From Bacteroidetes bacterium UBA2664 (GTDB taxonomy: Bacteria; Bacteroidota; Rhodothermia; Balneolales; Balneolaceae), in NCBI GenBank assembly GCA_002359315.1, contig DEMS01000003.1, forward strand, positions 1 through 64,000: DNA of 64,000 bases. The letters run 5' to 3'. Positions 8,382 to 18,417 of this stretch are shown piece by piece (position 1 is the stretch's first letter; every line of letters begins with the position of its first letter). Made by a program: the position numbers and the translations under genes. The notes below the pieces were generated by a model. The model saw only the letters and a program-made list of their open reading frames with translations, was not told the origin of the DNA and did no database searches.

Positions 8382-9947
8382 TTAATTGATGATGTATGAT
8401 TTTGCGACATTTTTATATTGATCGATCTGTTCATCAATCCAATTCTTATTCTGTCCCATCTCATTGGCCATCATTTTTGCGACAGTCGGTGCCATTTCCA
8501 CGCTTGCTTTAGCATCCAGTAATAGTGCACGGGTTCTTCTGGCAAGAATATCCTCAACAGTCATGGCCATCTCTTCTCGTACAGACCATATAACCTCTGC
8601 TTTTAGGTATGGCAGTCGCTGATGAAGTTTCTCACCCAGTTTAGAATCTTCTTTAATTAATTTCTCAAGTCCTACACGATCAGATCCGTAGTGATGTAGC
8701 GGGTCCGTCAGATCAACATTCTTAAGCCAGCCATGAATTCTGAGATTTTCCGTTACACACTCATTTACTCTAAGTCCGGCTATCATTGCGGCCTGATCGA
8801 TGGTATCCTGAGCCATTTTTCTGTAAGTAGTCCATTTACCACCGGTAATAGATACTAATCCAGAATCAGATACCATTAATGTATGATCTCTGGAAAGTGA
8901 AGCTGTATCCTTGCCATCACCGGCTTTCACAAGTGGCCGAATTCCGGCAAAAACACTTCTTACATCCTTACGAGTTGGATTTCCGGTGAGATACTGAGTG
9001 GCATGTTTCAAAATAAAATCAATCTCCTCCTCCATAGCTACCGGTTCCAGTGAGGTGGTTTCGACCGGAGTGTCTGTTGTGCCTAAAACAATTTTACCAT
9101 TCCAGGGGACTGCAAAAAGAACTCTGCCGTCGTCGGTGTGGGGTACCATGATGGCAGAATCACCAGGTGAAAACTTTTTATCGATAACTAGATGAACACC
9201 CTGACTCGGTGATATGATCGATTTCGCCTCCGGATTGTCCATTCTTAATACCTGATCTGTAAATGCTCCGGTTGCATTGATGACCACTCTGCTGCTGATT
9301 TTCTGTTCTTCACCGGTGAACATATCTTTCACATTTACTCCATCCACCATGCCATTGGTTTTTATCAAGCCTGTTACTTTGGAATAGTTTAGAAGATGAG
9401 CACCCTGCTCTGCAGCTGTTTGCACCAAATTTATAGCAAATCGAGAGTCATCAAATTGGCCATCATAATAGATCACACCTCCACGCAATCCCTCCGTTTC
9501 AAGTGTGGGTAGTCGTTCAATAGTTTTTTCCAGTGATAAATTTTTTGATGGACCCAGCCCCAATTTCCCGGCAAGCATATCATACACTTTCATGCCCACT
9601 CCATAAAAAGGCCCTTCCCACCAATCATAGTTTGGTACAATGAATGATTGATTCCGGACCAAATGTGGAGCGTTCTGAATCATTAGTCCACGTTCTCTGA
9701 GTGCTTCCAATACAAGTGATACATTCCCCTGCTGTAAATACCGTACTCCGCCATGAACCAATTTTGTGGATCGGCTGGATGTTCCTTTAGAAAAATCGTG
9801 CTGTTCAAGAAGGAGTGTGCTGTAGCCCCGGGATGCTGCATCAACAGCAGCCCCCAGTCCTGATGCACCGCCACCTACTATTACCACATCATAGTAATCA
9901 CTTTTGGAGATAACAGATTGTTTAATTTTATCTCTATTTAAGCTCAT
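8382..9947 (-). CDS. glpD: Aerobic glycerol-3-phosphate dehydrogenase
   Basis: FAD enzyme (521 aa) oxidising glycerol-3-phosphate to dihydroxyacetone phosphate and passing electrons to quinones at the inner membrane. Seen: N-terminal Rossmann motif VVIVGGGASGLGAA (residues about 21-34), the SSRSTKLVHGGVRYL segment typical of GlpD, the GTTDTP and GGKWTTYRKMA motifs, and a C-terminal helical domain. Length fits GlpD/GlpA-type enzymes. It begins 28 bases after glpK on the same strand, so a glpK-glpD glycerol operon is likely, under the GntR-type operator upstream of glpK. Confidence 0.95.
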   Translation of the reverse strand: MSLNRDKIKQSVISKSDYYDVVIVGGGASGLGAAVDAASRGYSTLLLEQHDFSKGTSSRSTKLVHGGVRYLQQGNVSLVLEALRERGLMIQNAPHLVRNQSFIVPNYDWWEGPFYGVGMKVYDMLAGKLGLGPSKNLSLEKTIERLPTLETEGLRGGVIYYDGQFDDSRFAINLVQTAAEQGAHLLNYSKVTGLIKTNGMVDGVNVKDMFTGEEQKISSRVVINATGAFTDQVLRMDNPEAKSIISPSQGVHLVIDKKFSPGDSAIMVPHTDDGRVLFAVPWNGKIVLGTTDTPVETTSLEPVAMEEEIDFILKHATQYLTGNPTRKDVRSVFAGIRPLVKAGDGKDTASLSRDHTLMVSDSGLVSITGGKWTTYRKMAQDTIDQAAMIAGLRVNECVTENLRIHGWLKNVDLTDPLHHYGSDRVGLEKLIKEDSKLGEKLHQRLPYLKAEVIWSVREEMAMTVEDILARRTRALLLDAKASVEMAPTVAKMMANEMGQNKNWIDEQIDQYKNVAKSYIIN

Positions 9948-9975
9948 ATGTTTATGCTTTTCATATTAAAGTAAT

Positions 9976-11475
9976 TCACTTTTCGGACCATGCTTTTGTA
10001 GCTTTAAGAGCTTTTTTCCATCCATCTTTTAATTCTTCAGCTCTCTTTTTATCCATAGTCATTTCAAATCGTTTGTCTTCCTGCCACTGTTGATTAATTT
10101 CTTCATGATTCTTCCAGTACCCGACGGCAAGTCCGGCCAGATAGGCAGCACCTAATGCGGTGGTTTCAAGTATTTTCGGGCGAATTACTGGGGCTTGAAG
10201 GATATCAGCCTGAAATTGCATCAATAAATTATTGGCTGTAGCACCGCCATCAACGCGGAGTTCCAGGATATCTATTCCTGAGTCGGCTTCCATAGATTTA
10301 AGTACATCCATGGCTTGATATGCGATGCCTTCCAGGGCTGCCCTGGCTATATGCCCGGCATTTGAGCCTCTTGTGAGTCCAACGATTGTTCCTCTGGCAT
10401 GCTGATCCCAATGTGGCGCACCCAAACCGGCAAAAGCCGGTACAAGGTAAACCCCATCGTTATCATCGACCGACCTTGCCAATTTTTCGACATCACTGGA
10501 TTTTCTTATAAGACCCAATTCATCGCGAAGCCATTGTACAACGGCTCCGGCAATAAAAATACTTCCCTCGAGCGCATACACTACTTTGCCATCGATTTGC
10601 CATGCAATGGTCGTGAGAAGATTGTTATTCGATTTAATTGGTTTTTCACCGGTATTCATCACCATAAAACATCCGGTACCGTATGTATTTTTCACCATTC
10701 CTGATTGAATGCAACGCTGACCAAAAAGTGCGGCCTGCTGATCACCTGCAATACCGGCTATTGGCGCTTCAGAGCCAAATACAGTTGTTTTGGTAGTGCC
10801 ATAAATTTCGCTGGAAGATTTAACTTCCGGCAACAGGCTCTTCGGGATATCAAACAGATCGAGCAACTCTTTGTCCCATTTCAGATCGTGTATATTGTAG
10901 ATCATCGTCCTGGAAGCATTGGTGACGTCGGTAACATGTACATCCCCCTGCGTAAAATTCCAGATAATCCAACTGTCCATTGTTCCAAAGGCGAGCTCTC
11001 CCTTTTCTGCCCGTTCCCTGACGCCATCCACATTATCAAGGATCCATTTAATCTTAGTGCCGGAGAAATAGGAGTCGAGAAGAAGTCCGGTTTTGGTTTG
11101 GATCATCTCGCTTATTTTGGGATCCTTTTTTAATTCATCACAGTAATCAGAGGTACGACGATCCTGCCATACTATGGCATTATAAACAGGTTTTCCGGTT
11201 TTTCTGTCCCAAATCAGTGTGGTTTCCCGTTGATTTGTAATGCCAATAGCAGCAATACTTTCACCGTTTAATCCAGCCGAATTAACCGCTTCTGCTGCAA
11301 CACCGGCTTGCGTTGACCAGATCTCTTTACCATCATGTTCTACCCAACCGGCTTTAGGATAGATCTGTTTAAATTCTTTTTGGGCGGTCCCGACAATCTC
11401 TCCGCTATGGTTAAACACAATAGCTCTGGAGCTGGTCGTACCCTGATCAAGGGCTAAGATATATTTTTCTGACAT
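9976..11475 (-). CDS. glpK: Glycerol kinase
   Basis: FGGY-family kinase (499 aa, the usual length) phosphorylating glycerol with ATP. Seen: N-terminal LALDQGTTSSRAIVF (7-21), the QRETT substrate loop, DSWIIWNFT, and GTGCFMVMNTGEKP plus GLGAPHWDQHARG, which are GlpK hallmarks. It is followed by glpD after 28 bases. The 173-base upstream region has a TTGACA box and a palindromic GntR-type operator, and the gene just upstream codes a GntR regulator, giving a self-contained glycerol-use unit. No glycerol facilitator gene is present here. Confidence 0.96.
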   Translation of the reverse strand: MSEKYILALDQGTTSSRAIVFNHSGEIVGTAQKEFKQIYPKAGWVEHDGKEIWSTQAGVAAEAVNSAGLNGESIAAIGITNQRETTLIWDRKTGKPVYNAIVWQDRRTSDYCDELKKDPKISEMIQTKTGLLLDSYFSGTKIKWILDNVDGVRERAEKGELAFGTMDSWIIWNFTQGDVHVTDVTNASRTMIYNIHDLKWDKELLDLFDIPKSLLPEVKSSSEIYGTTKTTVFGSEAPIAGIAGDQQAALFGQRCIQSGMVKNTYGTGCFMVMNTGEKPIKSNNNLLTTIAWQIDGKVVYALEGSIFIAGAVVQWLRDELGLIRKSSDVEKLARSVDDNDGVYLVPAFAGLGAPHWDQHARGTIVGLTRGSNAGHIARAALEGIAYQAMDVLKSMEADSGIDILELRVDGGATANNLLMQFQADILQAPVIRPKILETTALGAAYLAGLAVGYWKNHEEINQQWQEDKRFEMTMDKKRAEELKDGWKKALKATKAWSEK

Positions 11476-11499
11476 GTTTGGTAGATTGAATTCTTGTTT

Positions 11500-11515
11500 G
11501 GTTGTCTATACAACC
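11500..11515. promoter_or_regulatory. GntR-type operator in the glpK promoter
   Basis: GGTTGTCTATACAACC contains GTCTATAC, a match to the GTNTANAC operator consensus of GntR/HutC-family regulators, extended into near-perfect dyad arms. On the minus strand a TTGACA box lies upstream (11546-11551), so the site covers roughly the -10 to +1 region of glpK, a repressor-like position. The GntR gene lies immediately upstream. Confidence 0.6.
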
Positions 11516-11648
11516 ACTCTCTAAAATGCAGAAACTCGGTTATATTGTCAACTTATTTGGGTGTTTTATCCTTATTCAAAAAAAGAGTTTTAGAAATGGA
11601 ATACAACAATCGGAAGTGATAATAATTGATATCAATTATAATTTGTGT

Positions 11649-12464
11649 CTATTCCCAATCCTTTTCTGTGAGGTTGAGAGGCAGGGAGCTTAATCCACGA
11701 TCAGGGTCGTAAGGTACTGTTTGAGTCGTGAAGTTGATTCGATCACTTCGGTAAACATCTTCAGAATACTGAAATATAATATTACTCTTTGTTTTAATTA
11801 GGCGTTTGATCAATAGTAACGGTGTTTGCAGATCCACGCCCAGCCATCGGTTTTCTTCTTTGCCGGCACTTATTGCCTCTATGCGCTGAAGTGCATTTCC
11901 AAGCCGAGTATCACTATTCGTGTGAAGTAATTCAAAAATGGAATTAGACTCCAGATCCATATCAAAAATAGGCCTGAACAATTTGAGATTAAAAAAGGAT
12001 CTTTCAATTATTAAAGGCTGTGAATCACCAAAACGAAGACGGATTAATCGTACCACCTGGTCACCGGGTTTGATTTTCATAAGGTGACTAACATTCGCAC
12101 CGGGAACGACGATCTCCTTTTTAATGACTTTAGCTGAAGGTTTTAAATTGTGTTTCCTCATTAATTCAGTAAACCCGATCAGTTTGTCGGGATCCTGTTC
12201 AATTTTCTTATAGGTGAGAAAAGTACCTTTACCTTGCTGCCGTACCAGATATCCTTGCTGGAAAAGCAGCTTCACCGCTTCACGTACAGTGCCCCTGCTT
12301 ACTTCAAACTTTTTAACAAGTTCTGTATCACTGGGGAATAGGTCTCCCTCTTGATAAACCCCTTTCCGGATATCATTGAGTAGCTTTTCATAAATTTTAT
12401 AATACTTTGGGACAGGTTGGTCCAATGGTAGATATCTTACTTTAAACAGCAGACAATCTATCAA
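11649..12464 (-). CDS. GntR family (HutC/UTRA type) transcriptional regulator
   Basis: A 271 aa regulator with an N-terminal winged helix (about residues 15-85; EVSRGTVREAVKLLFQQGYL is the recognition helix region) and a C-terminal UTRA effector domain (about 100-260), the HutC subfamily plan. The first possible start is TTG at 12464. Another TTG 13 codons in, just before DQPVPKYYKIYEKL, fits family N-termini better. It sits between nagB-lmbE and glpK. A matching operator lies in the glpK promoter, so control of glpKD is likely; control of nagB, whose product releases a sugar phosphate, is possible. The effector is unknown. Confidence 0.88.
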   Translation of the reverse strand: MIDCLLFKVRYLPLDQPVPKYYKIYEKLLNDIRKGVYQEGDLFPSDTELVKKFEVSRGTVREAVKLLFQQGYLVRQQGKGTFLTYKKIEQDPDKLIGFTELMRKHNLKPSAKVIKKEIVVPGANVSHLMKIKPGDQVVRLIRLRFGDSQPLIIERSFFNLKLFRPIFDMDLESNSIFELLHTNSDTRLGNALQRIEAISAGKEENRWLGVDLQTPLLLIKRLIKTKSNIIFQYSEDVYRSDRINFTTQTVPYDPDRGLSSLPLNLTEKDWE

Positions 12465-12522
12465 ACCAAGTTAAAAATTGCAATTGAAGTCGATGATAAG
12501 AATTTCTTTATCCATTCTAAAT

Positions 12523-14457
12523 CTAGAAATGATACCTGACAAATCCTTCAATAGCCTCGTACTCGGCTAATCCCAAATTGTCGTACGCTTCTGCAGTTCC
12601 CCGGTTTCGATCCTCGGATCGCTGCCAAAACTCACGGGCATCAGATCCCGGGAACAGGGGGCGGTCTTTCTGAGATTGATGTTTAAAAATAGCACGTCTT
12701 TTACGTTTTAATTCATTTGGACTAAGGGGAACCGCCATTTCAATTTCATTGACATCCCACTCTTGCCACGCACCCCGATAAAGCCAAACCCAGCAATCTT
12801 TAGCCCATTTTTCATCTTTTACAATTTCAAGTGCTGCGAAAATTGCCTTCAAACAGACTCGATGTGTGCCGTGTGGATCGGATAGATCGCCCGCTGCATA
12901 GATTTGATGCGGTTTGATTTCACGCATTAAATCAACGGTAATTTGGATATCTTCGTCACTGATCGGTTTCTTTTTTACTTTACCGGTTTCATAGAATGGC
13001 ATATCCATAAAATGCATGTTTTCGTCCGGAACCCCACAATAGCGTCCACCCGCCTTGGCTTCTCCTCTCCGAATCAACCCCTTAATCATTTTAACTTCCG
13101 GTGAGTCGATCTGCCCCGGTTTTTTGTTTTTTAAAAACTCATTCACCTTTCGAAACAATTTCTCAGCTTTCTGCTCTTTCATTCCAAAGGCATCAGAGTA
13201 GTCAATTACAAAATCTGCAAACCGTACGACATCATCATCGAAGACAGCAATATTGCCTGAAGTCTGATAGGCTATATGAACCTCATGTCCCTGGTCTACA
13301 AGGCGAATCAATGTTCCCCCCATAGAAATCACATCGTCATCCGGATGTGGACTGAAAATGAGAGCACGTTTCGGAAAAGGTGTTTTCCTTTCAGGGCGGT
13401 ACTTATCATCTTCATTGGGTTTACCACCGGGCCATCCGGTGATCGTATGTTGAAGTTCATTAAAGACACGGATGTTAATATTGTAGGCCGGACCATTCGT
13501 GGTGATTAAGTCTGCCATCCCATTTTCATTATAATTCTCGTCAGTAAGTTTTAAAATAGGTTTATCCTCTTTAAGACAGAGCCATACGACAGCTTTTCTG
13601 GTCAAAGTATCATCCCAATTGCAAGGACCTAATAGCCAGGGAGTATTCACTCTCATCAGTTTAGCAGACGCGGCTTCATCCAGAACCACCGTTGTATTGG
13701 GGTGGTTTTGCAGATAGGTGGCGGGAATACTCTCTTTAACATCTCCCTCAACAGTTTGACGGATCATCTCGGATTTGCCTTCTCCCCAAGCCATTAAGTA
13801 GATCTTTTTGGCCTCTAAAATCGTTCCTACACCCATTGTGATAGCTCTTCTTGGTACATACTCTTCACCAAAAAAATCACTGGCAGCATCTTTTCGAGTG
13901 ACTTGATCGAGGGTGATCAGACGGGTAGGGGAGTCAGGGCGTGAACCGGGTTCATTAAAACCAATATGTCCGGTTCTTCCGATTCCAAGTAACTGAATGT
14001 CGATACCACCGGCATCATGAATTAATTTCTCATAATTTTCACAATAGATAGAGACTTTTTCTTCCGGAATAGTACCATCAGGAATGTGTATCTGTTTTTT
14101 GGGAATATCTATATGATCAAAGAGATGTTCATTCATAAACCGAACATAACTTTGCAGAGAGTCCGGGTTAATGGGGTAGTACTCGTCCAGATTAAATGTG
14201 ATTACATTTTGAAAAGAGAGCCCATCCTTCTTATGTAGACGTATCAACTCATCATATACTGCCACCGGTGTAGAGCCGGTTGCCAGTCCCAATACAACAT
14301 TTTTATTCTCTTTCTTTCGTTCTTTTATTAAATGTGCGATTTCATTAGCTACTTCAACGGAAGCTTCAGCACTGTCTTGGAAGATGACCGTGTGAATTTT
14401 TTCGTAGTATGTATCGCGTTTATTTAATTTATCAGTTACTCTATTGAGATTATTCAT
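12523..14457 (-). CDS. nagB: Glucosamine-6-phosphate deaminase fused to PIG-L/LmbE-type deacetylase domain
   Basis: A two-domain 644 aa protein. The N-terminal part (about 20-280) is NagB, converting glucosamine-6-P to fructose-6-P and ammonia: GLATGSTP (57-64), FNLDEYYP (88-95), and GIGRTGHIGFNEPGS (158-172). The usual NDGH of E. coli NagB is RTGH here. The C-terminal part (about 360-640) is a LmbE/PIG-L metal-dependent N-deacetylase-like domain with SPHPDDD near residue 370 and DPHGTHR further on. The fusion, known in Bacteroidota, could couple GlcNAc-type deacetylation to deamination. The GntR gene follows after 58 bases. Confidence 0.92.
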   Translation of the reverse strand: MNNLNRVTDKLNKRDTYYEKIHTVIFQDSAEASVEVANEIAHLIKERKKENKNVVLGLATGSTPVAVYDELIRLHKKDGLSFQNVITFNLDEYYPINPDSLQSYVRFMNEHLFDHIDIPKKQIHIPDGTIPEEKVSIYCENYEKLIHDAGGIDIQLLGIGRTGHIGFNEPGSRPDSPTRLITLDQVTRKDAASDFFGEEYVPRRAITMGVGTILEAKKIYLMAWGEGKSEMIRQTVEGDVKESIPATYLQNHPNTTVVLDEAASAKLMRVNTPWLLGPCNWDDTLTRKAVVWLCLKEDKPILKLTDENYNENGMADLITTNGPAYNINIRVFNELQHTITGWPGGKPNEDDKYRPERKTPFPKRALIFSPHPDDDVISMGGTLIRLVDQGHEVHIAYQTSGNIAVFDDDVVRFADFVIDYSDAFGMKEQKAEKLFRKVNEFLKNKKPGQIDSPEVKMIKGLIRRGEAKAGGRYCGVPDENMHFMDMPFYETGKVKKKPISDEDIQITVDLMREIKPHQIYAAGDLSDPHGTHRVCLKAIFAALEIVKDEKWAKDCWVWLYRGAWQEWDVNEIEMAVPLSPNELKRKRRAIFKHQSQKDRPLFPGSDAREFWQRSEDRNRGTAEAYDNLGLAEYEAIEGFVRYHF

Positions 14458-14540
14458 GAATTAATAGCAAATAATTATGAGTTAAAATCACCTTTTTTCA
14501 ACAGAAAGATCAATAAAAGCAGAAAAATTGATCTATAAGT

Positions 14541-15299
14541 TTATTTTTTCCGGATATACTTTTTGGTGTAGTCAGAGAGTACCAACTTCCCACTAATTTC
14601 TGCACGCTGTTCCAGAGTTGCATCCCAGTGACCGGTTCCCTGCCATATAATTTCTTTTAGACTATTAATTGCTTCAGGATTACTGTTGGAAAGCTCGTTT
14701 GCAAGATTTGAAACCATTGTGTCCAATTCATCACTATTAGCTGCCAGTTTGTTATAGAGCCCTTTTGAGTACGCCCACTCTGCATCATGCCAGGTTGTTG
14801 CATCTATGGACAGAGTTGAAAATGCTGCAACGCCTATTTTTCTTCCGACAGCTGGGCCGACAACAAAAGGACCTATTCCAATTGCCAACTCACTTAATCT
14901 GACAGAGGCTCCCTTTACTGCTATACAGAAATCAGAGGCTGCAGCAAGGCCAACACCACCGCCAATTGCTTTCCCATGAACTCTGGTAATGATCATTTTT
15001 GGACAGGTTCTTATCGCATTAATGACATTCGCAAACCCCATAAAAAATGTTTTCCCTTCGTCTGCATTTGAAATCTTTTTAAATTCATCAAATGAAGCTC
15101 CAGCACAAAAAGCACCATCCCCGGAACTTTTAAAGATTATAACCCGGCATTCCGGATCTAATCCGCCTTTTTTAATCGCATCACAAATATCTTTTAGTAA
15201 GTAACCAGGGAGTGAATTTCCTTTAGGGTGATAAAATTCGACTGTACCTATTTTGTTTTTACAGCTGTAGGTAACGGTTCCATTTTTCTTTGATGTCAT
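14541..15299 (-). CDS. Enoyl-CoA hydratase/isomerase (crotonase) family protein
   Basis: A 252 aa crotonase-fold protein. Seen: the oxyanion-hole segments CAGASFDEF and GKAIGGGVGLAAASDFCIA, the latter the family signature. The usual catalytic Glu positions in this helix are not obviously conserved, so the exact reaction (hydratase, isomerase or other) is open. It lies between the DUF255 protein and nagB-lmbE with gaps of about 75-85 bases, all on the minus strand. A role in acyl-CoA breakdown is the default guess. Confidence 0.82.
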   Translation of the reverse strand: MTSKKNGTVTYSCKNKIGTVEFYHPKGNSLPGYLLKDICDAIKKGGLDPECRVIIFKSSGDGAFCAGASFDEFKKISNADEGKTFFMGFANVINAIRTCPKMIITRVHGKAIGGGVGLAAASDFCIAVKGASVRLSELAIGIGPFVVGPAVGRKIGVAAFSTLSIDATTWHDAEWAYSKGLYNKLAANSDELDTMVSNLANELSNSNPEAINSLKEIIWQGTGHWDATLEQRAEISGKLVLSDYTKKYIRKK

Positions 15300-15375
15300 A
15301 ACAGATATTAGATTATGGTAGATTCTTTAATGAATGATGATGCTGAATATAATCATTTTTGTATGTGAATGACCA

Positions 15376-17448
15376 CTACTGAGTCAGCATATCTATCGCT
15401 TCGTCATAACTATGAACCGGATTTTTACAGACGAACTGACTACATACATAAATTGTGAGCTGATCTTTAACCTCATAATTTTTCATCATTTCAGCGATTT
15501 TATTTATGTGATCTGCATTTGGATTTGTTTTTAATAGAAATGTTGAACCCGGAGGAGCAATTTTTCTAAGCTTGTTGATATTGGATACTGTATCCTCTGT
15601 AAATTCCGGAAGTGTAATAATGATCTGTGATACACCATTTTGACTTTGCTCCCAGGCCTGTAATGCTGCGGTATACCCTGCCGGGGCATCTGATATTGGA
15701 TCCGAAAAGGCTTGAAAAAGTTTTTGAAATTGATCGTTATAATCAGATTTACCGGTCATTGAAAATAGTCTGGACAAGTTTAACGCTGCAACTGAATTGG
15801 AGGAAGGTATTGCTCCATCATATATTTCTTTTTGTCGGCCCAAAAGTGGTACAGCCGTTTTAGATGTAAAGAAGTATCCACCGAATTCTTTATCGTAGAA
15901 TAGGTCATCAAACCGTTCCTGAATGTTAATAGCGGTTTCAAGGTAAATTGGCTTAAAGGTTGCCTGATAAAGCTCTATTAATCCATATACCAGAAATGCA
16001 TAGTCATCCGCCATGCCTGCAATGGCTGCATCCCCATCTTTAAGCCGATGCAACAAAGAGTGATCTTTTCTTACACAGTAGTGATTGATCGTTTCCCATG
16101 CATTTTCAGCTTTTTTAATAAATTTTTCTTCGTTTAGCAGAGATCCTGCCCGGGCCAGGGATGCTATCATTAAACCATTCCAGTCAGTAAGGATTTTATC
16201 ATCCAGCAGGGGACGAATTCGCTTCTCCCGTTCCTTTTTAAGCCTTAAACGGATTTGATCGATTTTATCCTTTAAATGATTGGGATCCCTGTCTGTTTTT
16301 TTTGCGATATCAAAGAGGTCAAATTTAAGATGAGGGATATTGGCACCTGTTTTTTGGCCGGTAGATTCATCCCGAAAATTTCCATTATCAGCAATCTCAA
16401 AAATATTTATAAATAACTCACTCTCTTCCGGAGATAATAAATTCTGTATCTCTTCAAAATTCCAGACATAAAATTTCCCTTCTTCACCTTCACTATCGGC
16501 ATCTTCTGCAGAATAAAAGGCTCCTTCCGGCGAAGTTAAACATTCATCTATATACTCTGTCAATTCAAAAATAGTCTGCCTAAAAAGAGGATGATCCGTA
16601 ATGCGCCAACATTCTGCATAAGCAAAAAGCAGCATGGCCTGATCATAAAGCATTTTTTCAAAATGGGGCAATAACCATTCACGATCAGTCGAGTATCGAT
16701 GAAACCCGTAGCCGATATGATCCCAAATGCCTCCCAAACGCATTTTATTCAGTGTAAATTCAGCCATATGAAGACTTTTTTTATCTCCAGTTCCATGAAA
16801 CTGATTTATCAAAAAAGTCAGATTATGAGCGGATGGAAACTTTGGCGATGTGCCAAATCCGCCTTCAACCTCATCAAACCTGACTGATAGCTCATCCTGA
16901 GCTTGTGCCGTAATATTTTCAGGGAGGGGTGAGCTGCCTTTGCCTAAATCAAGTGTTTTAGTAAAACCCTGTTTGATACGCTCGACAGATTCAAGAACAT
17001 TTTCTCTATCAGATAACCATGCTTTTTGAATGGCCGGTATCAAATCAAGCATTCCAATGCGTTGAGGCCTGGATACTTTGGGAAGATAGGTTGCTGCAAA
17101 AAACGGTTTTCTATCGGGTGTCATGACGATTGTAAGAGGCCACCCACCCTGGCCGGTCAACATTTGACAGATGGTCATATAGGTATGATCAATATCAGGC
17201 CGTTCTTCTCTATCCACTTTGATATTGACAAAAACACGATTCATTAACTCAGCTACATCCTCATCCTCAAAACTTTCGTGTTCCATAACATGACACCAAT
17301 GGCAGGTTGCATATCCAATAGAAAGAAAGATCGGCTTATCCTCTTTAATAGCTTTACTGAATGCATTGTCACCCCATGGATACCAATCTACCGGATTCGT
17401 AGAATGTTGTTGAAGATAGGGGCTTTTTTCATCTGAGAGTCGGTTCAT
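15376..17448 (-). CDS. Thioredoxin domain-containing protein, DUF255 (YyaL/SPATA20 family)
   Basis: A 690 aa protein matching the YyaL/SPATA20 family in length and plan. The N-terminal thioredoxin-like domain (about 1-170) has SPYLQQHSTNPVDWYPWG and the CHWCHVMEHESFED block with a CxxC pair. An (alpha/alpha)6 barrel resembling N-acylglucosamine epimerases or glycoside hydrolases follows. Family function is not settled. No signal peptide is seen, so cytosolic. It lies 21 bases after the porQ-like gene and may share its transcript. Confidence 0.9.
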   Translation of the reverse strand: MNRLSDEKSPYLQQHSTNPVDWYPWGDNAFSKAIKEDKPIFLSIGYATCHWCHVMEHESFEDEDVAELMNRVFVNIKVDREERPDIDHTYMTICQMLTGQGGWPLTIVMTPDRKPFFAATYLPKVSRPQRIGMLDLIPAIQKAWLSDRENVLESVERIKQGFTKTLDLGKGSSPLPENITAQAQDELSVRFDEVEGGFGTSPKFPSAHNLTFLINQFHGTGDKKSLHMAEFTLNKMRLGGIWDHIGYGFHRYSTDREWLLPHFEKMLYDQAMLLFAYAECWRITDHPLFRQTIFELTEYIDECLTSPEGAFYSAEDADSEGEEGKFYVWNFEEIQNLLSPEESELFINIFEIADNGNFRDESTGQKTGANIPHLKFDLFDIAKKTDRDPNHLKDKIDQIRLRLKKEREKRIRPLLDDKILTDWNGLMIASLARAGSLLNEEKFIKKAENAWETINHYCVRKDHSLLHRLKDGDAAIAGMADDYAFLVYGLIELYQATFKPIYLETAINIQERFDDLFYDKEFGGYFFTSKTAVPLLGRQKEIYDGAIPSSNSVAALNLSRLFSMTGKSDYNDQFQKLFQAFSDPISDAPAGYTAALQAWEQSQNGVSQIIITLPEFTEDTVSNINKLRKIAPPGSTFLLKTNPNADHINKIAEMMKNYEVKDQLTIYVCSQFVCKNPVHSYDEAIDMLTQ

Positions 17449-17469
17449 AAAAATTGATTTAATAACCGT

Positions 17470-18417
17470 TTAAAAATTGTATTGCACACCAAAAGAATGG
17501 ACGGTACCAAATCCGGTTGAAAATGGAACAAGGGCATAATTAACCCTGACAGGATCCATTGAAAGCCCTAATCCAAAACTTAACGGCCTTTCGGTTGGCC
17601 CCATTCGATACCCGGTTTGCAAATAGAGAAGGTCTCCGGCATTTATATCTATAGCCACGGATATATAATCTTTCATGGAATCACCATCAAATGTAATTGA
17701 GACGGCTTCTGCTTCTAATGGTTTTTTCCAGTCTGCTATGAAGGTGATTAGAATAGGCAGGTCGTTAAAACCGGTTGATGTAAATTCTATCAAGTCAATA
17801 TTCACTCCGGCATTTATGGATGAGGGCAGTGTTGTAGACTGTTCATCCAGACTCTCCATATCACCTAAATTATTGATCGAGAGTCCGGCCGTTACGCGTT
17901 CCTCAAATAAATGAGCAGTAACACCCCCGGTAAATGCAAAACCATTTGCCCTAAATTGGAAAACCTCTTCCCTTAAATACTGAGCCGTTACTCCAAATGA
18001 GAGGGGGCCTGCCTGACGGGCAATGGCTCCTGCGATTGATAAATAACCAACAGAAAAATTACCTGCGGAGGAACCGGGGGTATCTCTCGCTTCAAAACCA
18101 TCACTCCCAGAGTTATATACCGCAAATGCATATGCTGTATGATTTTTTCTGAAGTTAAAAGCAGCAAACTGGTTATTTACATTTGAGATCCAAAGCGTAT
18201 AATTTACTTCTGCACTGCTACTCGGTTCAAATGCTAACAGAGCGGGATTAGAGTAGATGGAGGATGGGCCTGTTTGTGTAGCTGTGGTTGCTTGAGAGAT
18301 TGATAATGATCTTGCTGAAGGGCCGATATTCAGAAAATCGAGTCCACTACCGGTATCCTGAGAATATGCTGATGGAATAAGTAGTGTTAATAGAATAACC
18401 AGTGAAAATGGCTTCAT
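17470..18417 (-). CDS. PorV/PorQ family outer membrane protein
   Basis: A 315 aa protein with a Sec signal peptide (MKPFSLVILLTLLIPSAYSQ) and the family's N-terminal block GLDFLNIGPSARSLS followed by SIYSNPALLAF. The rest is alternating beta strands ending in Phe, consistent with a beta barrel. PorQ and PorV serve the type IX secretion system; many Bacteroidota paralogues have no proven role. No other T9SS gene lies in the window. First gene of a minus-strand run, downstream of the ftsZ terminators. Confidence 0.82.
   Translation of the reverse strand: MKPFSLVILLTLLIPSAYSQDTGSGLDFLNIGPSARSLSISQATTATQTGPSSIYSNPALLAFEPSSSAEVNYTLWISNVNNQFAAFNFRKNHTAYAFAVYNSGSDGFEARDTPGSSAGNFSVGYLSIAGAIARQAGPLSFGVTAQYLREEVFQFRANGFAFTGGVTAHLFEERVTAGLSINNLGDMESLDEQSTTLPSSINAGVNIDLIEFTSTGFNDLPILITFIADWKKPLEAEAVSITFDGDSMKDYISVAIDINAGDLLYLQTGYRMGPTERPLSFGLGLSMDPVRVNYALVPFSTGFGTVHSFGVQYNF

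Noticed and set aside
10705..11133. 142-codon plus-strand ORF
   Set aside because: Antisense to glpK, a well-supported gene; no family features.
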